Shown: positions 11,436 through 22,262, counted from the first letter of the stretch. The stretch is DNA of 64,000 bases from Dichomitus squalens LYAD-421 SS1 (GCF_000275845.1 NW_006766903.1:243500-307499); one strand, 5' to 3'. The notes: generated by a model not told the origin, from the sequence alone. Made by a program: numbers and translations.

Positions 11436-11890
11436 GCGTCCATGTGTCCGGTGACTATACACCTATGTCCCTCCCGCCTGCCCACCTGACAGCCTATGAG
11501 AACGACACTCAACCGGCCTGACATACAAGTCGTAATACTCACATCACCTCGCAAGTCTCCCGACCGATTTTTGGACAAGCCAGCGTCGTCCATGGTTGAT
11601 TTTGTTGTGGTTCCGGTGGGTGTAGCATTTCCAGAGACATCGTCGAGACAGACACTCGGTTCCGCTTGTTCTTGCTGCGCATAAACTGGAGACGTCTAGA
11701 CAATCAGCGCAAATATGTTAGATGTGGCATCAACGTACAAGGCCATAGCATGAATGCGACCCAAGTTGATGCGAGACGTTCCAAGCTTCGCGCCAAAAAC
11801 TCCAGGGGATCCGCGTTGTCTGGGGCCTGGCGGGCATCATCTGCGCAGGCACAGATGGCGGCAGAGACGTATCTCTTTCCCCGCTCGAGG
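11436..11890. repeat. 455-bp direct repeat, right of the N gap
   Basis: This is the second copy of 10667-11121, offset by 769 bp. The sequence continues uniquely after 11890 into the N-terminal part of HNH copy B. Confidence 0.85.
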
Positions 11891-12583
11891 CCGAGATCCT
11901 CCGCAGTGGCATACATTGCTTTTGATAAGGCCTCTCACCGTGAATTTCTGAGACAAGGCATGGCGCGTCACCCAGGGCGGAGTGTCGTGTTCGCTGTAAC
12001 GTGGGTCGTTGAGAGCCTGAAGGTGGCGTTGGGCGCGAGCATACAGAGCGTCGTCTCTGTCGGATTCGCCTCTACTGTGGAGAATGGTCTTGACGGTGCT
12101 TGAAAGAGCAGAAGCCGCGTAGGGGTACACCTCGGTATAGCTCCTTGTTGAGGTCGGAGACGACGCGTTCGAGGAGCCTGATGGCAAGAACGTCAGACCA
12201 GGAGGCTTTTCCCCGCGTGTGTATGGCATTGCCATGCTCACCACAGTCGAGCACAGGATGAGAAAGACGGACTTACTTACACGGACAGAGCGATAGCTTG
12301 GGTCGCCAAGGTCCGAAAATGAGTTACAGCTGGTTGCGAAATTTATGCCGGCCGACTCTGAACAACGCTCGCGCACTTTCTGCATTGTAAAATGAAACAA
12401 ATTCCATAAATTGCCCTGCACTATCAAACACCTAGACCACAAGGTATTCGACCCTTCTGGGTCCATAAGAGCCTGAAATATTATGAACAAGGGTGATCCA
12501 CGACGTTCGTAGAAGGCTCTTTGCAAGGACCTCACGGGCGCTACTTTGAGCAGGTAGGCTGGAGCGAACAGACAGGCTCTCAA

Positions 12584-15119
12584 GAATGGAAGAGACAGAA
12601 TCTGGACAGCAATTCACCTAAAAGACAGTGTCGATGGTCCGTATAGGCTATTACAGACAGCTGCGTGGCAAGGGTGCTTCGAGAAAGCTGGAACTAGATG
12701 CTACTCAAACACTGCCTCTGTCGGCATTGCATAGTGTTGATGATGTGTCTGCTGACGAAGTTCGCACTGGAAAGGTATCAAGAGCACCTATAAATACTTT
12801 TTTTATAGATATCAGAGCGGGGAAATGACATTGAAGTCCATGAGAGTTACGAAGATATGCCGATGTCTGAACCTCTTCCGGCGCTTGATGCGCTGGCAGG
12901 AGGCAGACTACCGCTCAGGGCTAAGAATGTGTCAGAATCTTCCTGTAAGCCCACAAAACCTAGTCTGATCAGCCGTAGAATTCTATAAGATACGTTTCAA
13001 GGCGGTGCGCAGATGGCTGAGTGAGAAACCTCGGCGCCCATAGGAAACTTTCAGTGATTTCCCTCGAAGGGCATAAGTCGGGAACCAGGAGTCCGACGCT
13101 CTCCATTCAAGTTCGTGAAGTCTCATACTCACTTGTATAGAGGTTATATACAGTTCATAGAGCACAGGGGAACGGAATGGCGGGTGCATGAATTATTTGG
13201 TTTTCTCGATTTCTTTGATTTTCTCGTGGTCGAAATTGCGTCGGAGTTGGTCGGGCATAAATTTCGCAACCAGCTGTACTTCCATGTACGACGTATGTGT
13301 GCGCTTGTTGACGACATCAACGCTGCCGTCATCCAAGACCTTCCGTCCACCATGGTTCATCGCCGTGCCTCGCTGCCCAATAACACATCTTTGAGTCTTC
13401 TCTGTGCGACCCGGTCACACTACCTGCTCGTCTGGTCCTCTGCAATCACTGGTTCAGTAGTTTGCTCTCCAGTCAGGCGTTCGCTCGGATTATCAAAGGA
13501 TTCCACCGCTGCAGCCGTCGTCTGCTTTCGCAAATCTTCACAGAAAGAAGTCCCTCACACTTCAAGACTGCAACATACTTAGGATTCCTGGGCTGAGTGG
13601 ATAATTCGAATTGACTCTAGAACGAAGACACGGAGGGTGTTGATGAGTGGTATTTGTGCAGTGATGGTACGTACGTCGTCTAGGTCCTCTTGCCGCGACC
13701 CGACCGAGCAATCTGCTTCAAGTTGGCACATGAGGCCTTCTGTCCCTCCAGATGACATGGTGTCGGGTTACTCATTGCTTCGCCCTTGGTGTCGTCGTTC
13801 ATGGCGATCATGTCTCGGCGGGTGAAGATGGTCTTCGTTTGTGACGGAAGGATCTGGGGTAGAGGACATTGCTCTTACGCGTGTACTACCTATATTTCTG
13901 TCCGCTACTGAGCTGTATGCTGTCGGTTTAGACCATGGTGAGCTATCCACTCTCAGACATTTATCTCCTTCTCGCTTCGCTGTTTTCTCTCCGCAGGTTG
14001 CTCACGCTGCGCCGCACATGGCCCCTTAAGCCTTCGAGCCAACCATCCTTTACTTACGCACCTGGTTGCAGGCTTATTTAGATCATTGTGAAGCAGACAC
14101 AGGATAGAAAGTCGCTATGCTGGGACTTACGACCGCACCTCTTGTGGCTGGTGGCTCGCCCAGTCGGAACCGATTAGGAGCCGTGTCCATCTACTAGGAG
14201 CCATTAATCGACTCGCCATTCATTCCATCGCTGCGTGGGCCACGTTTCCGATCTCATGCCACCGGTCCTGCAACCAACCACGCCTCTCGCACGAGTCTCA
14301 GGTATCATCATATCATCGACAGCCACAGACATTCATGTATATGCATGGGCTCAAGATTTGAAACTCACATGAGGATAGCGTATCCCCACTCCTATTGCAC
14401 TTGCTTGCGCGAGAGGACAAAGTCAGAGGATCTGAGGTGCGTGCGCGGCACAAAACACCGCGCCGAGTGGGGGAGACGCCTATGCGAAGCTCAGCGTTGG
14501 TCCTCGCTTCGTCTATGTCTTAAGTGTGTATATGCCACCGCAAGGCACATACATGCGCTTCTCACGTGTTCTCAACAGGTCTTCGAGGGCTGTCCTGGCC
14601 ACTTCGAGCCTTACTCGCACATCCAGCGCCAGCCTCCTCATTCTCGACCCTCCTTCAATAGTAGCAATCTGGTCATGCTGTCTTCCGTTCCTCTCGACAC
14701 CTTGTGCCCCAGATTTACGATCGCTATGATAAATACTCTAGTGAGTCCCGTGTTATTGGCGAGTTGCCTCTCTCAGCTATGAAAGTCAAAGTGGCTGCCT
14801 AACAGGACCTCCGAAACATGAGGAAACCTCAATGATTGCTTGACGGTAATGGGCGCGAATTGAGCAATTACCGAGCTGACAGCCTTTCATTGCAGTGCTT
14901 CGAACGGCGCAGAGAGCCTGTGTACAATGTAACCCGTCATGAAACACACCGCGCACGACTAACAGCCCACCACGATGCTGCGAAGTATGCCTGGCCCATA
15001 CAACGCATCTGCGCAGCTTACGTGAAGTAGGCCTTCGCTCGATAGATAAGTGTTTACTAGCAGTGCTGCTTGGTTCCCCATAGACCTTACAGAACTCTGT
15101 CACGACGTCGCTCTTCCTC
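12584..15119. other. Intergenic, small dispersed repeats only
   Basis: No gene is recognised. A 25-bp run at 13254-13278 is the inverse of 12325-12349 (GGCATAAATTTCGCAACC...). The 39-bp run at 13301-13339 is the inverse of 8649-8687. The plus frame through both (ELVGHKFRNQLYF, then ALVDDINAAVIQDLP) looks like an old coding fragment of unknown family. Confidence 0.5.
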
Positions 15120-17038
15120 ATGCCATTGATCCCCAACATCTCCGTTTCCGATGTCGTCAAGCCCGCTTCCCGCTTCCAAGGGGTTATCGAGGCGCCCCTC
15201 CAGGATGGTCGATTCACGCTTGCCTTTCAGGTGTCGCAGGATTCTTCGGTGGTGATAGTGCGGTCGCCGGTATGGCCACCGCCAACCTCATTCCAAACCG
15301 TCGCTGGGGTGGGATGTATAACACCCCTGGTAGTTACGAGATCGCCAAGCAGTACGGTCCGCTGGCGAACTCGAAGCTTTGCGACGGCCTCTGGCCCGGT
15401 GGGGAGCGCGACCCCACGAGGCTCTTCGGGATCGACGGCAAGGACGGCCCCCAGTTCATCGCTGTCCACTCCGGCTCGAACTTCTCGCGCACAGGCCACC
15501 TTGGGTACCTCATCGCGAACAAGGCGCGTCGTCTGCGTCCGACGAGCCACCCCGTCCGTGTCAAAGGCCAGCGGAGGACAACGAATCCGAGCGTCACCAT
15601 CGTGAACCTCCAACGAGTGCCCGAAGGAGAGATTGAGCACCCACAATTGCCGTCTCAGTGGAGTCACTCGGTGTACTTCGCGCTCTTTCCGACACTCGTC
15701 AGCGTTATCGGCTGCGTCGTATGCGCACTCGTTGCCGACTGGTTCTGCTTCGCGAGCATCGCACTTGGCATCGTCGCCAACGGCTCCGCTTGCTATGTCA
15801 TCGGCTCCGGGAAGCTGACGTTCAAGCACCACAGCCCTGCGAAGGGCGCTCCCCCTGGAGATGGTGTGCTGAAGGGCGATACGGAGGTGGTCGTGCTCAT
15901 CGGCAACGAGAGCGCAGTGAGCGCCTTCACGCGCGGCCGTTTCCTCCTTCAGTACCGAGGGCAGTCAGCGTCAGAGCAAGCGTCGCAGGACGAGAGCGAT
16001 AGCGACGAGCCCCAGCAGGAAGAGAGCTTGCAGTCTTCAACGGCCGAATCGCCTGAGAAGCACACGCAGCCGGCGTCGGAGCAAGCGTTGCCGGACGAGA
16101 GCAATAGCTGCGAGCCCCAACAGGACGAGAGCAATAGTGGCCAGCCCAGACAGGCCGAGAGCTCGCACCCTCCAGTGGCCAACCCGCCCGAAAAGCATAC
16201 GCAGCCGACGTCGGAGCAAGCGCCGCAGGACAACGGCGACCGCGTCGAGGCCCAACGGGGTGGGAGCAATAGCGGCAAGCCTCAACAGGATGAGAGCTTG
16301 CAGCCTCCAGTGGCCGACCCGCCCGACAAGCATACGCAGCCGACGTCGGAGCAAGCGTCGCAGGTCAACGGCGACCGCGTCGAGGCCCAATGGAGTGACA
16401 GCTTGGTGTCCAGCCCACGCAAGGACCAGCCCGATCACTGGATCCCGCAACAGTTCTGGATCGCTCCTTGTGCCTTCCTTCTCATGATCCAGTTCCTCGC
16501 TCAGCTGCTCCTCATCCCGCAAGGCACGCTTTTTGGGCAGGTCATGTTCGTCGCCACTCTCTTCGTGTCGTGGTTGTACAACACGTACCTGTCTTCCATT
16601 GATAGCGAGGAGATCCAGACTCTGATCCTCTTCGACGTCTTGAGGATCAAGGAGCAGGACGACATTCAGAAGTACCAACTCAGCACGTGGACAGAGACAG
16701 TCACCTTCACTTGCTTAGTGCTCGTGTTGGTCGATGGCATCAAGGACCCCCTCGCACTCCTCGACGGGCTGATGCCGAACAAGACCGACGTTTGGAAGGC
16801 GTGGAAAGATGCCTTAAAACGCAAGCTTTTGCAGCGTAAGGGGCTCTTGAATGGTAGCGTGCCATTCGCGTTCACGAAGGAGGACTCGAATGTAGCAGGT
16901 CTGAGCGAAAACGATTGTGAACTTTTGTGGACCTTTTTACAGGATGCTAACAATGCTTGCAAGACCTGGTTGGCAGTTCGGAACTGTCGTCAAATGACCC
17001 GTATCAGGAGGCACATCCCCTCTGCTAGTACGAGCTGA
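15120..17038 (+). CDS. Multi-pass membrane protein with tandem-repeat loop, apparent 1-nt frameshift
   Basis: One long open frame, from 15050 or earlier, runs to TGA 17036-17038. It contains NLIPNRRWGGMYNTPGSYEI, hydrophobic pairs at about 15670-15800 (FALFPTLVSVIGCVVCALVA) and 16450-16590 (FLLMIQFLAQLLLIP), and a possible further TM near 16700. A hydrophilic loop of ~45-residue repeats (HTQPTSEQA...) lies between the TM pairs. The likely N-terminus (MPLIPNISVSDVVKPASRF, ATG 15120) lies in another frame up to CAG 15230. One extra G there would join it to GVAGFFGGDSAVAGMA. The family is widespread in agaricomycetes, as far as I recall, but has no known function. A downstream ATG (MATANL, ~15271) is the alternative start of an unshifted protein. 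Confidence 0.7.
15960..16410 (+). repeat. In-frame 135-nt tandem repeat in the membrane protein
   Basis: About three and a half copies of a 45-residue unit carry HTQPTSEQA, Q-D-E-S/N-G-D-R, EAQ or EPQQ, and PPVADPPDK. The later units are closest to each other. It forms a Ser/Gln/Glu-rich loop between transmembrane pairs. Confidence 0.8.
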
Positions 17039-17488
17039 TGTAATCGCTGTTCTTGTGCTTTGTGATGGACTTGCGATGCGTTTAGTCGCCAATGGTGCTC
17101 ATTACATCCTCTTCGATATCTCTGTGCTCCAGACCGTGAAAAGCTGACTTTGCTCTCTACTCGCTCGCATGTCTTAGTTACATTACATGGCATACGGAGG
17201 CTTGTGCAGATAATGCCATGTATGCAATACCTAGTACATTCAAGTCAGTCGCACTTGTGTCTGGGTGACTCGACATGGACGGAGCGACCCGAACCATACA
17301 CGCCACCGCTCGACAGAAATATTTCGACGTCTAAGGTGACATCTCTTATTCCCTCACACACGCTTAGGCCTAACACCCACGACAAGCAGCCGGGAGGAAC
17401 GGGCCGTGAGGACAGTGACCCCCTCCGCACGTGATCTTGACGCGTCATCGGCGCCTTGTTAGCCTGACCTCTGGCTTGCCGTTAATGA
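17039..17488. other. Intergenic; first half of a diverged direct repeat (about 17275-17400)
   Basis: Positions 17275-17400 and 17595-17705 share GACGGA.CGACC, GACATCTCTT and CCCTCACACACGC in the same order, with many differences. They flank the palindrome at 17489-17542. No gene was seen. Confidence 0.6.
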
Positions 17489-17542
17489 TGCTGGCAGCAG
17501 CCAAGAGCAGCCAAGATTAATCTTGGCTGCTGCCAGCATCGA
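17489..17542. repeat. Perfect 20-bp inverted repeat with a nested palindrome
   Basis: The arms are GATGCTGGCAGCAGCCAAGA (17489-17508) and its exact reverse complement (17523-17542), with a 14-nt centre. The centre and inner arm also form a 24-bp perfect palindrome around 17511-17534. As RNA this would be a very stable hairpin. It sits between two diverged direct repeats and may be the junction of a small rearrangement. Confidence 0.85.
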
Positions 17543-17882
17543 GTACTCCTCGGCTGGCTTCTCCAACCGATTTTTTGCTCAACACAGTCCGCGGACGGAA
17601 CGACCTCACCTTGAACTATGCACGCAACTGGTCGACCGCTATGACACCTGTTCTAAGTCTAAGATGACATCTCTTCTGCCCTCACACACGCCTAACGCCC
17701 GCGCTTGCCCTCATCCCGCTATCCTAATCGATGTCCTCTCACCGTTGGCACCACGTCCATGACCTGATGAGATCTACCACCTCTTAGGACTTTTAGCTTC
17801 TATAAACATCCCGTCGCACATGAAGCTCATCGCAAAGTGCTCGTGCAGTTCCTGCTCGACAACTTGACCTCTCTATACCGCC

Positions 17883-19971
17883 ATGACCCCCGAACGCAGC
17901 GCAGCCTCGGGCGGCGCCAAGTCCGCCATTTCCAGGGTCAACGATAAAGGTATAGGGAAAGGCGGCCTCAAGTCCACCCGCGTCACCGCTGCGGAGGGTC
18001 AGACAGGCCGCCTCGCCGTCGACCTTCTCGTCAACGACGAAGACTACTCGAGCAAGTACGAGGGACTCACCGCCCTCGTCTTTTAGTGCGTGCTCGAGGA
18101 GTACGACACCGTCAAAAACATCGTCTACGATCTAAACGACGAGGAGATGCTCGTGAAGAGCATGGAGCATATCAATACGTGCCTACTCATCCTTCCTGCG
18201 CGCAAGGTACGTTCGCACGTTCTTCGTGTATGCAGGAGACGTGTGCACTCCAGCGGATTGCTGCGCTCCTTACGGGCCCTTGCTAGTGTAAGAACAACCT
18301 ACATAGTGATGGACACGGGTCGGGTCCACCCGCCTCACGTCCGGGCATATACCTGTGCGGGTACGGATTCGGTCAACCCGACCAAAACCCGTACCTGACC
18401 GAGCGTATCCGTGGACACGTCGACGGGTGATTACAGCACGACAGTTCGTTCTGATCTCTGACCGTCACCGCTGCGGAGTTATGAGAGGGGCGCCCAGTTC
18501 TCGCACTGGTGCTGCTGTACTCTTGACAGCATCTCTGGAGATCGCGACAAGCAGATAGCCATGCTGCCACCTCATCCCAACGTACGGGTCACCCGACCTC
18601 GACTCGTACCCGACCTACTCGGGTACGTACCCGCGCGAGTACGGGTACGGGTCAAGTCAAAACGCGCACGGGTAGACCCATGTTCATCCCTCGACTTATA
18701 TGGCCCGAGGCGCATATGCGCGCTTTCGACGGAGAGTGTAGTCCTCCGCCTGTCATCTTGTCTGCGTATTATCCACCCCTCACACGTCTCTCACCCAACC
18801 TTATTCCGCTGGACAAAGCTAACATTCACGCGCACCCTCCTCTCCGCCACGCGGACCGCCAAAACCGTCACCAACCTCGTCCTCCTCTCCTCCGCCGGCG
18901 CCGAGCACGCCGATCCAACCACACAACCGCGCCTGCACGAGTCGATCGCGCTCGAGGCCCTCGCCCTCCGGCCTAAAGGCGAGACCGCGGCAGGCGACAC
19001 GGGCCACAGCCTGTGCGTCATCCGCGCGGGGCTCTACGCGGAGAACCTGCTGCACTACACGCAGGAGGCGCCGGGCGCGGGGACGCCCCAGATCCCGATC
19101 GGGGAGAGACATAAGTTCGCGCCGGTCGCGTTCAGGGACGTCGCGCAGCTGTTGGCGTACGTCATCACGAACGCGGGGCTGCACGGGCTAGGGGACAATG
19201 TGCGGGGTTAGGTGTTGGTCGCTACGGGTGAGTGGGACGCGGCGAAGGTTTCTACGTCGGTTGGTCGCCCACTGATGTGTGCGTGCCTCGTGTAGGTCCG
19301 CAGCTTGTGTCCGGGGACGAGCTCGGGGTGGTGGCATCGCAGGCGCCCGGGACGAATATGGAGTTTGAGCTCATTGACGAGTGCGTGCGCCACCCCCTTT
19401 GTTTTGTGTCGGTTCTGGCATCTGATATGCTGACTTCAATCAGTTTAGGGAGACCGCAAAGATAATCCTGAATACTGATCAGGGCGCAGAGGTTGATGAA
19501 GGTATGCATAAAGCCACTCCTCGGTGTGTACCTGCGTTGATCCAGACACGACGGGCTACCGCTCTAGCTGAGCGCGAGTACCTGCTCGAATACTACTCCC
19601 TCGCGCGCGAGGGCAAGACGAACAACACGGCGACCACCGCGTTCCTCGCATACTTTGGCCGCCGCGGCCAGGAGCTGACCGAGTTCTTCCAGACGTATGC
19701 GGTGTGTCCCGTCTCGCACCCTCGCCCCTCCCTTGGATGCATACCGAAGGGCGCGTGGTGGGAGGAGTTCAGGCCGAAGAGGCGCAAAGTCGCTGGTGGG
19801 GGTGAGCCGGTAGCCAAGCGGGAGCAGCCCGCGAGGGCCCGCGGTGGCAATGCCGCAGGAGTGAAAGTAGAGGCGGCGGAGGATGGAGATGAGAATGACG
19901 ATGACGAAGGCATGACCGACGAGAGTGTCGTGAAGGAGTCGAGGAGACAGACGGTCACGAAGGGTCTGTAG
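17883..19971 (+). pseudogene. NmrA-like NAD(P)-binding protein with two in-frame TAGs and a MITE-filled intron
   Basis: The family signs are QTGRLAVDLLVN (dinucleotide-binding end, ~18000), VEEYDTVKN-like text (LEEYDTVKNIVYDL), TVTNLVLLSSAG (~18860), HSLCVIRAGLYAENLLHY (~19010), FAPVAFRDVAQLLAYV, and a closing AEREYLLEYYSLAREG. The ends are the ATG at 17883 and TAG 19969-19971. Small introns fit at 19233-19303, 19382-19450 and 19502-19575. The exon ending at LLILPARK (18207) is followed by a ~600-bp intron holding the element at 18304-18692. TAG 18084-18086 and TAG 19209-19211 (where Gln would fit, VRG*VLVATG) interrupt the frame. The C-terminus has a basic patch (RPKRRKV) and an acidic tail. 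Such proteins are redox-sensing or reductase-like in other fungi; this one may be dead. Confidence 0.7.
18304..18692. mobile_element. ~390-bp MITE rich in ACCCGT/ACGGGT motifs
   Basis: The ends TAGTGATGGACACGGGT and ACCCATGTTCATCCCTC form an imperfect terminal inverted repeat (13 of 17). The subterminal parts are packed with CGGGT/ACCCG words in both orientations. The flanking octamers AACCTACA and GACTTATA match at 5 of 8 and could be a decayed 8-bp target duplication of hAT type. It lies in an intron of the NmrA-like gene and has no coding capacity. Confidence 0.6.
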
Positions 19972-20826
19972 GCTTTCGTAACGCTGTACTGTGGCTCGCT
20001 CACGTGCGGTCATTTCTCTAGGAAAGTTGGAATGGACGTCGTCGACGTTTGGACGTGCTAACGATATGGTGTCTTTGTATTGGTCGGTTTTTAACGGAAG
20101 GAGTCGTATTTTGCTGATATCGTTTTTCTAGTCCATCCACTACGGTGAGACTCACATCAAACACCGGATAGTTTTGGCTCAGGGCTCCTCGAGTCCTGTG
20201 AAGTTGTCGGCGTCGGTCCTGCTTGCTGGGTGCCGTCACCGCCGAAGCGCTGACGCACCGTCCTAGACTTTGAAGTAGAGAAAGTGTCTCTCACACTGCG
20301 TTCCACTCTAGACCATTCGACTTTCGTCTTCGATATACCTCCGTTCTCAATTCGCCAACAAGTTGGCTGGTGTTCAGAAGTATTTATTGAACGAACCTCT
20401 CGCCGCCCGCGAAGCACGGGGTACTGCTTGCTCCTCGAGGCTTGCGCCCGGTCCATGGCGCTGACCGCCCATCTTCTAATGGTGCTCCTATCGCGGACGA
20501 TCGCTTCTACCACGCTGTAGCTCGGCCCTTCTGACTCAATCGACAACGGCTACCTTGTAGATGTGCTCTGCTTTTTGTGGACACTCGCCCCATGGTGATC
20601 AAGTTCAAGACGTCTCACAGTCGCCGAAGCACAAGAGAAGGTTAAGTGGATCATGTCGACCGCCAGATGAGCATCGTGAAAGCGGGCTCGTGCAAATGGC
20701 GGTGTCTTCCTCTGCGCCTTGATGCATAGGTACGTGTATTCGTGCCTTCTCACGTCCGAATGTCCATATGAATGCTCCTAACTGTTCAAGCTCCCTACAC
20801 CCAATTCTACACTCTCCGTTCGTGCT
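19972..20826. other. Intergenic, no gene seen
   Basis: A minus-strand frame of 129 codons (20157-20546) has no recognisable motif and low-complexity ends. I do not support it as a gene. Confidence 0.5.
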
Positions 20827-22262
20827 ATGGGTCGTTCTGAACCTCCATGGGAAGTGTACGCCACAGCGCTGTTCCCGCAGGGGTACGGCTACCCTCTGTG
20901 GCATCCTCAGCCCACGTACGACTCCTCTTTCGGGCTTTACGAGGTCGAGATCGGGTCAGTCGGCTGGATCCACGAAGGGCGGTTCCCTCAGCTGTTCAAC
21001 GCGCGGAAACCTAGAGACGACCCGATCAACGTCGGGAGGGTACCCGAGTCGTTCGAGCACTTCAGTCCCCCGAACATAATTGAACCGACCCCTAGACCTG
21101 TGATCGTGAAGCCATTTGTCACGTCCCGCTATATTCGTATTCCCTCCGTCGAAGTCGAAGGTCTATCGTAAGTGACTTGGTCATCCCGCTTTGCCCCTTC
21201 TCTGATATGGAGCGATTGACTATGTGAAATTAGCACAATCCCCAATACGTTGATGTCTGTGTCTGCTGAGGAAAGCCTCTCCTTTAAGTGCAGCACGGGC
21301 ACTGGCGCCTTACTCCTGCTCGGACCCCCTGCTATGAAGTGTGCGCTCAGTCAGAGGCGACACATCGTGAACTACCTGCGCAAGCATGTAGACGCCTAGC
21401 ACACGCACACCGTCGAGCACCTCGGCATGGACGTCAGCCTCGAAGAGCTCAGGTTCGTTTCCGGGAAGACCAAGACCAACAAGTGGGCGTGCGCGGCGAT
21501 CTCTGGGCCCTACAAACACAAGAGAGGCACCGCCCACGTCGACATGGGTAGCGGGCCTGCGCCTAAATTGTCCATCTCCATTGCAGGCATGCAGCTGCCC
21601 AACGTATGGACAAACTCCGGGCCCGTCCTAGGACTACTTTCACGGGTAGACTCTCCTGCGGCTACGGGTCCGCAGGAGAGGAACCAGTGCATATTCATCA
21701 ACTACTTTGCGGTAAAGAAGAGGCTGTTCTTTCCGCGCGTTGTGCGTGCTGCTGCTGGCCCGCACGAGCTTCCTCCCGGAGCTCCTGGGCCAGGAGAACA
21801 GGGACCGTCTGCCGTCCCTGCAAGACGGAAGAATACGGGAGATAGTGCTGGAAGGTCTCAGCATCCCTCCGCTCCAGTATGCTTATCAGAAATCTCCCGG
21901 TGCACGGTTTCGCTGACCATGCTAGCAGGGATCCCCTTCATACGATCCTGTCGGCCAATTGCTTGAATATATCCTTGAGGTGGGAGACGCGGCTTGTTTC
22001 CGTCTTCAGGGGTATGTAATTCATTTTTAGCGATCCGACGCGGACATGGCTATTGCCTCCGATGTCGACCTCATTGCGATCTTTGGTGTCAGTCGCTCCG
22101 CTGTATTCCCTGCTGAAAACGGACCTGACTGGTTTGCATGTCTAGACGTCTGTAATTCCAGAAGACATACTCACAGGGCTGGTCCACCGCCAGCCCTCAA
22201 TAGAAGTCGATGAGCACGGCGGTGTGTTGCCGTCTTTCTGGCCGGCATCAAATTTGTTATGA
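20827..22262 (+). CDS. Agaricomycete-specific protein, five exons, one in-frame TAG
   Basis: The exons are 20827-21167, 21234-21876, 21929-21979, 22031-22085 and 22162-22262. The introns are 51-76 nt with GT-AG ends, and the exons sum to 1191 nt (397 codons) in one continuous phase. The conserved text is GRSEPPWEVYATALFPQGYG at the start, then FSCKCS-like SLSFKCSTGTGALLLLGPPA, RRHIVNYLRKH, VSGKTKTNKWACAA, NQCIFINYF, RSDADMAIASDVDLIAIF and SIEVDEHGG near the end. I recognise this as a common agaricomycete family without assigned function. The only defect is TAG at 21397-21399 (codon 169), in HVDA*HTHTVEHLG, where the family usually has Trp as I recall. The product is either truncated at 168 aa, or the gene is a very recent pseudogene, a sequencing error or a recoded site. 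Confidence 0.75.

Larger units (their letters stand above)
9070..12583 (-). pseudogene. HNH-nuclease domain gene, copy B (split by an insertion and an assembly gap)
   Basis: Read on the minus strand, it starts with a helical N-terminal part (about 12260-11940, with NDPRYSEHDTPPWVTR). Next come the part matching copy A from its first base, the HNH core (CIVTGHMD, then YSYLEVAHIFKR near 10600), a ~1 kb insertion, and LEILQHYCQLDQRYIRDIGF (~9480) with FVWCLKPTEVCIFI. Homology to copy A ends near 9070, so the C-terminal ELPDPELF block is missing. The core keeps its frame here, unlike copy A, but the first exons appear frame-shifted near 12140 (ELYRG against VYPYAASAL). The internal doubling around the N run is probably an assembly artefact. 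No functional product is expected. Confidence 0.7.

Noticed and set aside
10897..11593. Open frames of 175-210 codons across the N run
   Set aside because: They exist only because Ns carry no stop codons.
16037..16678. 213-codon minus-strand frame in the membrane-protein gene
   Set aside because: A shadow of the 135-nt coding repeat; Leu/Arg-rich low complexity without a domain.
18310..18680. ACCCGT/ACGGGT words as telomere-like repeats
   Set aside because: They occur in both orientations between inverted ends inside an intron, which fits a MITE; fungal telomere repeats are TTAGGG.
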